From contig OX637294.1 in assembly GCA_951799445.1 (NCBI GenBank), positions 18,501,452 to 18,565,451 on the forward strand: a stretch of 64,000 nucleotides of DNA, written 5' to 3'. The position numbers and the translations under genes were made by a program. Origin of the DNA: Pseudisothecium myosuroides. Its lineage: Eukaryota > Streptophyta > Bryopsida > Hypnales > Lembophyllaceae. Of this stretch, positions 54,680 to 64,000 are shown in pieces (position 1 is the first letter of the stretch; each line of letters opens with the position of its first letter). Below the pieces are notes generated by a model that saw only the letters and a program-made list of their open reading frames with translations, did no database searches and was not told the DNA's origin.

Positions 54680-55197
54680 GTTATCAGTAAGAGTGTGTTA
54701 AATGTACAGAAGGGCAAAGTCAAAAAGAGTGAAGATATTGATGTTGGAATTCTTGGCGAAGATGAATCGGAGAACATCATCCATCGAATTCTGGGTATCG
54801 CTATTGAACAGCGATGCCTTGCAGAAAGACTTGATTCTCATCCTTTTGACGATTCCTTGTGATTTGCGTTCAAGGTCTCATGGTTTTAGCCCTTGGACTC
54901 CATGCGACATGATGACTTTGTTCACCATTTGTACTCGAGTTGCTCACAGTTTCGAATTTTTTTGATGATTCATCTGTTACTATGTTTTGAAAATAGGTCA
55001 AAGCGCAGCTAATTGTATCCGGGTCCAGTAAAGAGTTGCATGATGATTTGATGAGAAGCTTGATTGGTGTCGTTGTCATCGGCGGCCAAGTTTATGGTGA
55101 TGGATCATGGGGGATCGTGGGGGATGATGAGGATCCCATTCCTTCTGGAGATCTCGTGTTCTTCGTCACTGAGAAGCTGGCAGCGGGAGCTAGCTAA
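54680..55197 (+). pseudogene. Orphan coding fragments including a convincing last exon
   Basis: Exon 54997-55197 follows AAAATAG and reads VKAQLIVSGSSKELHDDLMR..., through GVVVIGGQVYGDGSWGIVGD, to KLAAGAS and a stop: 66 residues of coding-like sequence. Upstream, 54680-54862 encodes KGKVKKSEDIDVGILGEDES and ENIIHRILGIAIEQRCLAER, but in-frame stops at 54860 and 54893 separate it from the last exon. The family is not recognised. It may be the 3' end of a decayed neighbour of the kinase gene. Confidence 0.35.
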
Positions 55198-55199
55198 TA

Positions 55200-57179
55200 C
55201 AGTTCCATGTTGTTTTTTAGGTCTCAGGTATGCGCACTTCAAATTGTCACTACTTAGAGCTAAGCATAATTAGTATTATGAGACATGAATTCTTTTTATT
55301 GGATCTTGATGGCAAATGAAAGAGGATTCCAATGAACTTTAGCGTGCATTATTTGGACCCTGTATAATAAGTTATGAATATTCAAAGTATTATCTTTAGG
55401 TGTACCAACTATCAACACTAAGCTCTCATAGACTTTTATATTGTGATTGTGTACATCTTGTGTGATCAATATTTGAGTTTTAGTGAGACTTTTTGGTCCA
55501 TATGTAGGTGTTGCATTTTAGGGCAGTGTTGATTATGGGTGTACATGCCTTACTTGTATGACGACAAATTTTTCTCTAATTTGGCATCCCTTGCCCAATG
55601 TGTTGAGTATTGTTGAGTATTGCCTTTTTAACTTCAATCGAGAGAAGTCAGAGGAGTGCTTTGAGCTCTAGTTGAAGCCCAACAGGGCATTAACATTGGT
55701 TTTTTCATAGGATTGTTCATCCTTAGAATTTTGTGTGAAAAAGGGAGGTCTTATATAGTAGTTTGACTTCCAATGAGTTCTTTTGGATTTCTTTAAACCA
55801 ATGATTCACATGGTACCACAAGGGATGATTTCTAGGGTCACGAGCCCATCCTTTAAGGGATAAGAGAGCAACGGTTGATGTTGAGTGCATTTTCTTTCCC
55901 AATGCATACTTGTTAAGTTAGATCTTTAACTAAGATGTCTCTTACCATGATGGTCTTCATTAGAATGATGGTTTTGAGATGAATTTACATCTCATTTGAT
56001 TGTAGATGTAGCTTGTTTTTTTGCAATGCCTTTGCTCCTTTAGTCCAGAGGCAATATATCAATTGCAATTCCAGAGTGTCATTTTATAATCCTCTATTTA
56101 CTATACCATAAGTTTAGAGTTGGAATGACCTCTCTACCAAATATTTCTTTCTTTCTAAAAAATGAGGTTTAATCCATAATGGACACCGCGGCCATTTTCT
56201 GGTCGATGAATGATGGAGAATCAAGCTCTGTAGGATAGAGATGCAACTTTGTATCTTTGGAATTTTGTGTGAAAAGTGGAGATCATGAATAGTAGTTTGA
56301 CTTCCAGTGAGCCATACAATGCCAAAAGGGATGATTTCCAAAATCACCAGCCCAACGTTCAAGGGTTAATAGATGCAAAGTAAAGAATTTTTTGGCCAAG
56401 ATTTTTTTTCTAGCATATTCTACATTTTTTGAAAGAATAATTTTTCAAATACTTCATCACCTAGTTATAGAATTATTTTTCATTGAACCTGCTTTACAAG
56501 TGTGATTTAGTACCATATGAGTGCTCCTTAGGAAAGGGCAATTGCAAAAAACATTTGTTTGCATCATGGAATGTCTATCTATAGAATATTTGCAAATAAG
56601 AGTTTCAAAAATCCATTCTATATAAATGTAAGAAAACTAATCCAAGAACCTAAGAGAGTATGAACATATGGTATTGCACATTGTAAAGGCCATAGTGCCT
56701 TGTTTGCAAGTGTAAGAAAGAAGGTACATTGTCTTAATTTGGGAAATGTAGATGCAGAAGTACATTGATCCCAATTTGGAAGTAAACCTATAACTTGCAA
56801 AGGTGTGACCCCCCTAAACATGAGACAAATCATCTCCATGATGAATCCATGCCTGCCGCCTTGAAGTGTAGGTTCCAAAACATGTCATGAGAGGACAATA
56901 GTTCCTACATGCTAAAACAATGAACAAGGACATGCATCCATTCTTGACAACAAATCACCCTCACACACCAATGAAACCAACAGTCGAGGCTAAAACCATA
57001 CCATCCAAAATTGCAAATGGCTTCACTTTCACGCAATATTTTTTGACGTTGAACTAAGAAACTGCATATTTCGACATCTTCATAGTCCCAGAACAAGCAC
57101 ATGCAAAACTCTTTACAAAAAGTTGGACAATCTTCATCAATTGCTGTTCAAAAATGAAATGTATCCTTTTAGATCTCAT
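55200..57179. other. Spacer with a dispersed repeat pair
   Basis: 55720-55860 and 56235-56370 share GGAATTTTGTGTGAAAA, AGTAGTTTGACTTCCA(A/G)TGAG, AAGGGATGATTTC and AGCCCA. Minus-strand frames at 56618-57102 are not recognised and are separated by stops. Confidence 0.5.
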
Positions 57180-57265
57180 TTACTTCCGAGCCAGCTTCTT
57201 CAGAAGTTCGGCATGAGGAACCGCATCCTTATCAACAACACTATTTGTCCTTGAACGCCATGAAG
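57180..57265 (-). other. Possible orphan last exon
   Basis: After an acceptor-like ACTTAG, a frame encodes SWRSRTNSVVDKDAVPHAEL + LKKLARK and stops at 57180. The composition is protein-like, but no upstream exon was found. Confidence 0.2.
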
Positions 57266-57269
57266 CTAA

Positions 57270-59190
57270 GTTTCACAATACCTACATCACAATTGACAAC
57301 TCCAAAATTATGGTCAAAACACTCTGAGAGTTGGAAGGCTCGGGAAGATCATTTGGACATTATATTATGCAAAGTTATCCTCTCGAGTTAAACACTTCAA
57401 GGAATGTGCTATTTTTTTCATTAAAAAAGCAAACAAGTAATCATTATTCTTAATACAAAGATGGCTTCCTACTCTCACTCTTGTTCCCTTCATCTGCCAA
57501 GAATCTATGTGTACTCAACAAGATACAATGCCTTCTTAGGAAGCTACATTGTCAAATACTTATTGTCATGTGGGAATCATGTAAGGGCACTTGTGTAAAA
57601 TGCTTTCAACAGTTACAATATATGAGGAAAAAGTATGAACATCTACTAAAGGTACAGTATGTGTAACCAAGATCCCCCAAAGGCAACAAAGACTAGTGAA
57701 TTTGGTGCAATATTCATATTCAAAGAAGGAAAAAATAAACGTGGAAAATGCCAACTGTTATTTTTGGAGACAACGGTAAGAATTGAGGTTTGAGTACAAT
57801 GTGATTGTTTCACATAGTTTTAGACGTATTCGTAAAGAGAATCTTTGTCCAAATCCAAATGGAATGAATCAAAGCTTCACATTTAGATGAAAACATGATC
57901 TATAAGAAAATAAAATTACATCTTTTTTTTCAAGTTTTTGTGAATTTTTTTTTTTGCCCGGCAACCTAAAATTTATGTTTAAGATGGCATAACTTTTGCT
58001 CCCGGGCACCAATTGTAAGAAAAATTATATTTTCATAATCTATACAGATTATTCTATCTTCAAAAAATCCCAATGAACATTGAGACTACAGGTTTCTACC
58101 TTGACTCTAGGATACGTATTATTCTAAGTATTATTCCAAATATTTTTTGGGTCAATGCTTTGGCTCACAAAGCATATGCTCAAAGCTCTTAAGCTTCCAT
58201 TTTAGGCTCACAAACTAGCATTGTTGGGCCAAAAAGCGGGATTTAATCATTTGAGCAATCTCTAATGACCTCATATTTTGGAGATTTTGTATGAAATTAA
58301 AGTACAATTCCTAATCATCATACTCTATACATGCAACTTTGTTTCACGTCATTCTGATAAGCATTGCAAAGGTTTTTGATTAGGTAGATTGATACCTCGT
58401 TAGAAAGAGAATGGGCCCTTGGGAGGGCCTCCAAAACAGCACCACAGCTACTTAATAAACTTTTTTTTTTTTTTTTAAATTATTTTTTAATTCAACAGCT
58501 AGTGCAGGTTCAGAAGCCCTTCCGGAGGGCCTGTTCTTTTCCTAATGACACACAGACCTTTGAACCATTCAACAAATGAGATTTGTAGACTATAAAGAAA
58601 GAAAAATATATAAAATTGTTTTTTAATTTATTTTAAAATTTTCTAAAGTAAAAACAAAAAAGAATCATAAAAACTCTTCTTAGAATATTTTCACCATTGA
58701 AATTGACAATTCTCAATCTCTAGTCAAGGCTATCAACAATTTAGATTTTCTTTCCATCATGTACTAACTTCAAAATAATCTCTTCTTAAGAAGCATATAG
58801 AAAAAAAATTAGTTAATTCTAATTTACGTATCCTTCATCCATTTTCCAACATTTTGACTAAAATATGTAAGTTTCCTTCTAAATTTTTTGAAAGAAACAT
58901 TGTCACCTTGAAAAGGGTCAGAATTTAAAGACAAATCAATATTACAATCAATAGAGGTTATCAATGTAAACATTGGCCCACCAATCAAGAAGTGTGAGGC
59001 CGCCTTTTTGAATCTTCCAAAATTAAAGATACTTTCATTGAAGGCTGTAACTTAGGTGGAAAAAAAATTCAAGAGAGTTGGTTCAAGGGTTATTTGGAGT
59101 GGTTTTAGGTTGTGATATGAATTTTTATGGCCACTTCTATTGATTTATTTCGTATTATTTGGATATACTTCTTTGGAAGTTCACAGAAAT
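57270..59190. other. AT-rich spacer, no gene seen
   Basis: Contains a TTAA-family interior fragment at about 57950-58095 and the short MITE at 58398-58547. The ORFs are short and unconserved. Confidence 0.45.
58398..58547. mobile_element. Short MITE, about 150 bp
   Basis: CGTTAGAAAGAGAATGGGCC + CTTGGGAGGGC at the left is mirrored by GCCCTTCCGGAGGGCCTGTT + CTTTTCCTAATG at the right. A poly-T/A centre separates the arms. It is non-coding. Confidence 0.6.
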
Positions 59191-59194
59191 TTCA

Positions 59195-59300
59195 ATTTTT
59201 ATCAAACACTAATATTCCCAATTGGATTTGTTTTGTGAAACAAGCACACACCTTTGAAATATATGCGGCTTTCTAGAGGGCGATATCCTTTGCTAGATGT
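59195..59300 (-). repeat. Dispersed repeat R4, copy 3 (degenerate)
   Basis: GTGAAACAAGCACAC and AATATATG blocks match 10135-10265, and the reverse of 7785-7900. It lies downstream of the HET gene. Confidence 0.5.
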
Positions 59301-59579
59301 TCGATTGTCAAGTTTGATGTTGGGAGCACCATCCCTGTTTACTTGTTCTTCTTGGCATCTCCAGCAGCCTTCGTCTGCAACACAAGCCAACCATGTTGTG
59401 AAAACTCTGACCTAAAAGACCATAGTCCAGAAAAACAAATCCGCCATCACTAGATAACAGAAAGATTGCAAACAAGTCAAATTCCATGACAAAATTACGT
59501 ACCTTTTTAGCAAATTGTGATTAAATCCATCTGATCATATCCAACCAGCTCTAGATGTCGTCAGCGACTCCCACAGAGC

Positions 59580-61904
59580 TCACCCAGCAATCACAACTTT
59601 TCTCATCCTCTCTCCTTCCGGCGCATCTGCAGACCCGACCAACCTCGTTTTTGAAACCAGCTCAAAACTCTCTCCCGTGCCATCTTTCCTACATTTCTTC
59701 AGGATCCACAGTCGCGAGATGTTCCGATAATCTTCTTTGGCTAACACCTTAGGCATGCAGAAGTTCAAGGAAGAGTCCGGGGACTGGTCCCACACGGGCG
59801 CAAATACCACAAATGGGGAAACACCCACTGCGCTTGAAAGATGAAGGATCTGTACCGCAAATTCGGTGGCTGTGTAAGCGGCAGCATAATTGATTGTCTC
59901 ATCCTCAACAGCGAGGCCGGTTATGACAAGCTTCTGGGTGAAACGTAGAAGGAACCAGTGCCAAAAATATACCCTCGGTGAGAGCTGATCTTCTTCTTCG
60001 GACCTAATGAGCTCCTCTTCTGTGAATTCTGCAAATGTGACGCTGGTGAGAGTATCATCTGATAAACGATGTGCATTGTGGAGTGACGGCTCTTCACCAT
60101 CCTCAATGTTGACTTGATCATTTACTCCCCAAATCTCACGCATGTCTGGCCCCAAATCATCATCACTTTCCAAAGAAAGCGCGAAGTCAATTGAGTCCTT
60201 GTAGACCTGCTTCAAACTTTCGTCCTCACGAAGTTGTACTGGTAGACTGTTTGGTAGACTGTTTGTGTACCAGTACAACTTCACCTCAACTTCAAAAATC
60301 CAGTCTGCGCCGAGCTGCAAAGCACATGCGAGTGCTTGAATATAGTACAATCTTATTGCCATGTAGCTATTGTCCTTGCTATCTATGAGATCCAGCCACA
60401 ACTGGAAAGCCTCCTCCGACGGTGGACATTTGCACGTTGCTCTAAAGTCGATTAACCACCTTGCAATAGATAGGTATTTGTACTCCGCAGATGTAGCATC
60501 AGCACTGGTGCAAAGAAATTGCATATCAAGTTGTAAACCCTTCTCTGTCATGGCCAGATCTGTGCTGATCTTCGGGAAACTGTGAAACCCAACTGGTTGC
60601 ATGAAATCTGTTGAAATCGGCTTTCTGAGCCATTGCGTTTCCGATTTGCTGTGAGGCGAATGGACAGGACCACCGTTCGTTGTCAATGCTGTGGGATCTC
60701 CAGATGCAAGCGCGACGACGGTGGCCAAACGATAGCAATTTTCCTCCGTCATAGATTTTGAGCCCTTGTAGTAAAGCCCAGAGCTCATCACGTTCAGAAG
60801 AATAGATAGCTTGTCCGACATCATAAAGGCACCCAACGAAAAGATCTGAGAGACCATATGCATATAGCTGCTATCATTGTGGACTAGCTCAGTCCCAAAT
60901 GCTTCGGCCGCGGCAAGGGCTGAGAGACGCGCTATAAAGCGGTCGATGGGGTAGTGATCTTGATGTGTCACGTCTGGTGTGGCGAGGAGTGAGCGTTTCA
61001 AAGAGTGTTCAGAAACCTCCAGAAACATACTTGCCACTCTGTCCAGGAACAGGGCATCGAGCCTCACTATAGTCACCACTCCGTCCTTAATATCATTACA
61101 AACCGGAATCAAAAATGTATGCTTCCTGCTCACGAGAAACTCGTGTAAGCACCATGCCCTCCCGAACCACCTTGCTTGAACAATCTTCCCAAATGCCCTC
61201 GCGACTCTACCCGCCTGCTGCTGAGATTGGTCGTCGCTATGACTATTCGGATCAATGAAATCACTCCGCTGTGAGAGCTCTACGAGCGCATCCATCTCCG
61301 GCTTAGTTATAGCGATGTCTTCTAAAGCCACGACAACTTTACGAGCGCTTTTGTACAGAAGATCCATCGCACCAATCGCAAATACTTTCTCATGCTCAGA
61401 TTTCTGCTCGATGCACAGTTGGTCGCACCAGAAACCTTCAGAGGAGCTGAGACGCTGTGAGAGGAACGCAGACCACATCGCTGGAGTCAGAGGCTGGGCA
61501 TAAGCCCGAGTATCCTTTGAAGAACACCCGAGAGAAGGATGACAAATCCATGATTCACTATGCCAAGTGTAGCTTAGAATGATAAAGCTGGAACCTTCTT
61601 GCTGAAGTGCATCCTGAGTAGAGCTCTCATAAAGAAGCCTCATCACAAAATCTTGGACAGCAAGGGCTTTAATGCCGAATTGTGAGGCTCCCCACGGATC
61701 TATTCGGGAAAGTTTCTGAAGTATTTCTTCACCAGCCTCGAAAGTATCTCTGGTGAGGGAAAGAAGAGTACGTTTGGCATCAATGCTAACCTCGCGAGCC
61801 CAAGGAATTTCACAGAGGACAGTTGATGGGATGCGGTAGACCTCAAGAAGATGCATGCGTTTCTCCATATAGAACACCCCAGGCATCAACTCCTTGAAGG
61901 ACAT
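59580..61904 (-). CDS. HET-domain (heterokaryon-incompatibility-like) protein, intronless
   Basis: A single uninterrupted frame encodes 774 residues. The HET domain occupies roughly residues 105-260: SSFIILSYTWHSESWI with the conserved YTW (112-114), then FWCDQLCIEQKSEHEK (158-173), then ARKVVVALED, then ARWFGRAWCLHEFLVSRK (244-261). The remaining 500 residues are mixed helical with no motif I know. In fungi HET proteins trigger cell death on non-self recognition; a role in plants is not established here. The absence of introns in a gene this long contrasts with its neighbours and fits transfer from a fungus or retroposition. The 3' end may be spliced: GCTGG|GTGAGC lies at the stop, with candidate small exons near 59480-59520 and 59340-59375. 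Confidence 0.88.
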   Translation of the reverse strand: MSFKELMPGVFYMEKRMHLLEVYRIPSTVLCEIPWAREVSIDAKRTLLSLTRDTFEAGEEILQKLSRIDPWGASQFGIKALAVQDFVMRLLYESSTQDALQQEGSSFIILSYTWHSESWICHPSLGCSSKDTRAYAQPLTPAMWSAFLSQRLSSSEGFWCDQLCIEQKSEHEKVFAIGAMDLLYKSARKVVVALEDIAITKPEMDALVELSQRSDFIDPNSHSDDQSQQQAGRVARAFGKIVQARWFGRAWCLHEFLVSRKHTFLIPVCNDIKDGVVTIVRLDALFLDRVASMFLEVSEHSLKRSLLATPDVTHQDHYPIDRFIARLSALAAAEAFGTELVHNDSSYMHMVSQIFSLGAFMMSDKLSILLNVMSSGLYYKGSKSMTEENCYRLATVVALASGDPTALTTNGGPVHSPHSKSETQWLRKPISTDFMQPVGFHSFPKISTDLAMTEKGLQLDMQFLCTSADATSAEYKYLSIARWLIDFRATCKCPPSEEAFQLWLDLIDSKDNSYMAIRLYYIQALACALQLGADWIFEVEVKLYWYTNSLPNSLPVQLREDESLKQVYKDSIDFALSLESDDDLGPDMREIWGVNDQVNIEDGEEPSLHNAHRLSDDTLTSVTFAEFTEEELIRSEEEDQLSPRVYFWHWFLLRFTQKLVITGLAVEDETINYAAAYTATEFAVQILHLSSAVGVSPFVVFAPVWDQSPDSSLNFCMPKVLAKEDYRNISRLWILKKCRKDGTGESFELVSKTRLVGSADAPEGERMRKVVIAG

Positions 61905-63119
61905 CGTACTAATGAGACGGGAAGACCGAATTGCGCACTAGAGGTGGAGCTGTAATAGCCACTGTTCGAAACCTAAATATGAGGGTAACACAAACAACAA
62001 AATAGGGTCCGGACTCCTCTCCCACTGGGGGGCTCGGGCTAAATCGCAAACGGATCCAAAACAGTACTTGAATTACGGCTCAAAAGCGTACCGCTGCCCC
62101 TCAAACCCTAAGCAGTAAATTCGAGAAGCCATCAGAGCTACACAACTCCAAATGCTGTCAAATTTGTTGGAAATGATTGCCTCGAAATCTAAAATCTGCA
62201 CACAAAATCTGAGCTTCAAAATCTAAACAATGCCTGCGATGTGTTCCAAAATGTGTTGCAGCTTTTCAAATCCTAAACAGTAACTAGAACCTGCACAAAT
62301 AATTTGAGTTCCAAAATCCAAATGACACCCGAGATGTGTAGTCAACCTTCCAGATTGGCTCCCCTCCTTCACAATAAGGCACCTGCAAACAAATCAACCA
62401 CTTCTAGATTCTGCAACAATCTCAAAATTCTGCAACAATCTGTCTCTCTCACTCACACTCACACACACACACACACACCCCAAAAAATCTCAGTAATTTC
62501 CACTCCTCTTCTTGTACGTTCAAATCCTTGACATATACTACTACTTCTGTAACCGTTGCAGTTATCGTAGCGGCATGACTCGCCTCCTTTCCTAAGAAAC
62601 AGAGAGGGACGATTCTGCACCCGGACGACACCCCCTTAAAACCCTAGCTTTTCGTCAAACACCAAGTTCACCCTATGCATTTCGAAATTGCCATCACAGC
62701 TCCGAAAAAGTGACCTAAACACCCTGAACCCTTTCACTCTAAACCCAACCTCCTTCATTCACGCGCTCAGCCGTCACCTTGCAGATGAAGTCGCTCTGGA
62801 CAGCTTATAACTATCGTATCAGCTACTACAGAGACTAATGAAGATAGAGCATCATATGTTTTTTTACTTGCAGTCTTCACCACTGGAGTTTATTGCATCA
62901 TTGAAACTGACCTCACACAAATCAGAATTGGTGAAAGACTGGGAGCAGCACATCTCGTCACTCAGTGGCAGAATCGAAACCGACCTCTAGTTAGAGATGA
63001 ACTGACGAACATGGCCACCTAATAAACCACTTAAGCTGAATACTGACGACAGAAGGACAAATAAACAAGATGAAAAACGAATTAGCAACACTTCAAACTT
63101 GAAGACATTTTTCTCTTAC
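61905..63119. other. 5' flank of HET gene and 3' part of the Dicer-like fragment
   Basis: No intact gene. A small acceptor (TTTATTAG, near 63023) could splice to the Dicer-like exon and would end that reading frame after about nine residues. AATAAA on the minus strand occurs nearby. A CA microsatellite lies at 62448-62478. Confidence 0.45.
62448..62478 (+). repeat. CA microsatellite preceded by a CT-rich run
   Basis: A run of (CA)n after CTCTCTCTCACTCACACT, in the 5' flank of the HET gene. Confidence 0.9.
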
Positions 63120-63658
63120 TTCATCTTGAAAAAATCGGCATAAGACTTGAGATTTTCTTCACCAGGAAACGGAAACGGACTTTGAGCTGTCGTATCGTGC
63201 AGTACAGAAAGGACGGGGTATATCATCATGGTGTGAAGAGTCAGCACTGCTACATCCGCAAGCTGTGAATTGGGGACTTGACAGTTTCCTGCCAAGGTCA
63301 AGGAACTCTCTCGGGGTTGCTCTTGTCGGTGGGTGAAGAATTGGGTGAACGTTTTGAAAAGGGAAAATTTCTTACGTGGTGGGCAAATCTCTAAGTCCTG
63401 GTTCTCCTGTTGGTTCTTCATAGCACTAGATGTATTGTGGATGCTTTTCCAATCAATTGGAATAGCAGTGCCGAAGTTTCTGGTTACAGCTGGTAGGATA
63501 AGGTAAGCGTTATTTGGATTCCACAAATCCGTCCTATCTATAAATAAAGAGGAAACGTCAGACCCTCTTTTGCGTTTCCTGCAAACTTGAGCTGATTTTG
63601 ACATCTTGCTGAACATCCCGTTGAACAATACAGTTTGAACTTTGAAATATCTTCGCAT
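63120..63658 (-). CDS. Dicer-like protein, platform/PAZ-region exon (partial, probably truncated)
   Basis: Dicer-like enzymes cut double-stranded RNA into small RNAs. The frame contains FKVQTVLFNGMFSKM, then DRTDLWNPNNAYLILPAV, then AIPIDWKSIHNTSS, matching the order (start of platform, LPL-type strand, IDW) seen between the helicase and PAZ parts of Dicers. It then has LTLHTMMIYPVLSVLHDTTA, SPFPFPGEENLKSYADFFKM, matching the end of PAZ just before the (F/Y)(F/Y)K.KY motif. The exon ends at a good donor (ATGAA|GTAAGA). The first Met near 63658 may be internal; upstream exons lie beyond the window. The RNase III domains should follow downstream, but no RNase III coding sequence is visible before the HET gene, and the nearest acceptor gives an early stop. 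The assignment rests on motif order and needs a profile search. Confidence 0.55.
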
Positions 63659-63659
63659 C

Positions 63660-64000
63660 GCTCAACTATGCACCACGTAAATCCATGTTAGAATAATAGA
63701 GAAGCAAACTTTGCATGCAGAAAGAGAATGAATGAATACAGCACTTCAGCATAAAAGACCAAGGATCCATGCATCTAAAATGACCAACTTGGTGAACTAA
63801 AAATGCTTTGTCAAAACCTCTAGAAAGAAAATGTGAAAGCAAACTAGTTTGGACTGAACTAACTAGAATCTAGCGTAGTGACCGGAATTTGATCAAAGGG
63901 ATTATTATTTGTCTGAATGCAAATGGAAGCCCCGAAAACAATGGCCGCCAACTGACTAATTTAAGGTATGTTCCCACTTGGTATTATAGGTGTTCTTTGG
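63660..64000. other. Upstream intron or flank of the Dicer-like fragment
   Basis: No exon is recognised on either strand. It is presumably an intron of the minus-strand gene that continues past the window edge. Confidence 0.35.

Noticed and set aside
56618..57102. Two minus-strand ORFs considered as LINE reverse-transcriptase remnants
   Set aside because: No YxDD or other reverse-transcriptase motif was found, and stops separate the frames.
59340..59520. Small splice-compatible exons downstream of the HET gene (ending KAAGDAKKNK)
   Set aside because: The upstream piece has an in-frame stop just before it and the link to the HET frame is speculative, so it was not listed as a gene.

Overview
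This is plant nuclear DNA, most probably from a moss (Bryophyta). It is AT-rich, the genes have GT-AG introns, and the identifiable genes are plant types: plant-type IRE1, a GT-1 trihelix factor, class I small heat-shock proteins, ubiquitin-eS31 and a Dicer-like fragment. Two genes point to moss in particular. One is an intronless HET-domain gene, a fungal-type family that I recall being reported from mosses as fungus-derived. The other is a TKL-like kinase with a degenerate Gly-loop, of the kind I recall being expanded in mosses. The species cannot be fixed from the sequence alone.

Layout. 1-2600 (minus): a multi-exon membrane protein of unknown family, with a 1-base frame break, running off the left edge. 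2.7-10.7 kb: a transposon graveyard with a segmental duplication whose two copies differ by clean insertions. 11.2-12.05 kb (minus): ubiquitin-eS31 (RPS27A), whose intron is internally duplicated. 13.05-13.74 kb (plus): small HSP copy 1, divergent from RPS27A, with heat-shock element and TATA box. 15.4-21.1 kb (minus): a complete eight-exon IRE1. 21.4-32.2 kb: foldbacks, MITEs and AT-rich spacer. 32.9-33.6 kb (plus): small HSP copy 2. 34.2-38.5 kb (minus): GT-1-like trihelix factor with MITE-derived introns. 39-49 kb: repeats, including large palindromes bounded by TTAACCC(C)T ends. 49.3-50.6 kb: a tandem array of about 180-bp monomers, followed by the kinase gene (51.5-53.9 kb, plus) and broken coding frames to 55.2 kb. 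55.2-59.2 kb: spacer. 59.6-61.9 kb (minus): the HET-domain gene. 63.1 kb to the edge (minus): the platform/PAZ part of a Dicer-like gene that looks truncated.

Functionally, several genes belong to stress and proteostasis pathways: IRE1 (ER unfolded-protein response), two heat-inducible small HSPs and ubiquitin-ribosomal fusion. They need not be co-regulated. The Dicer-like fragment and HET gene lie side by side on one strand. About half of the window is mobile-element-derived. Many elements are short and non-coding, and several have an internal empty-site control within the window.
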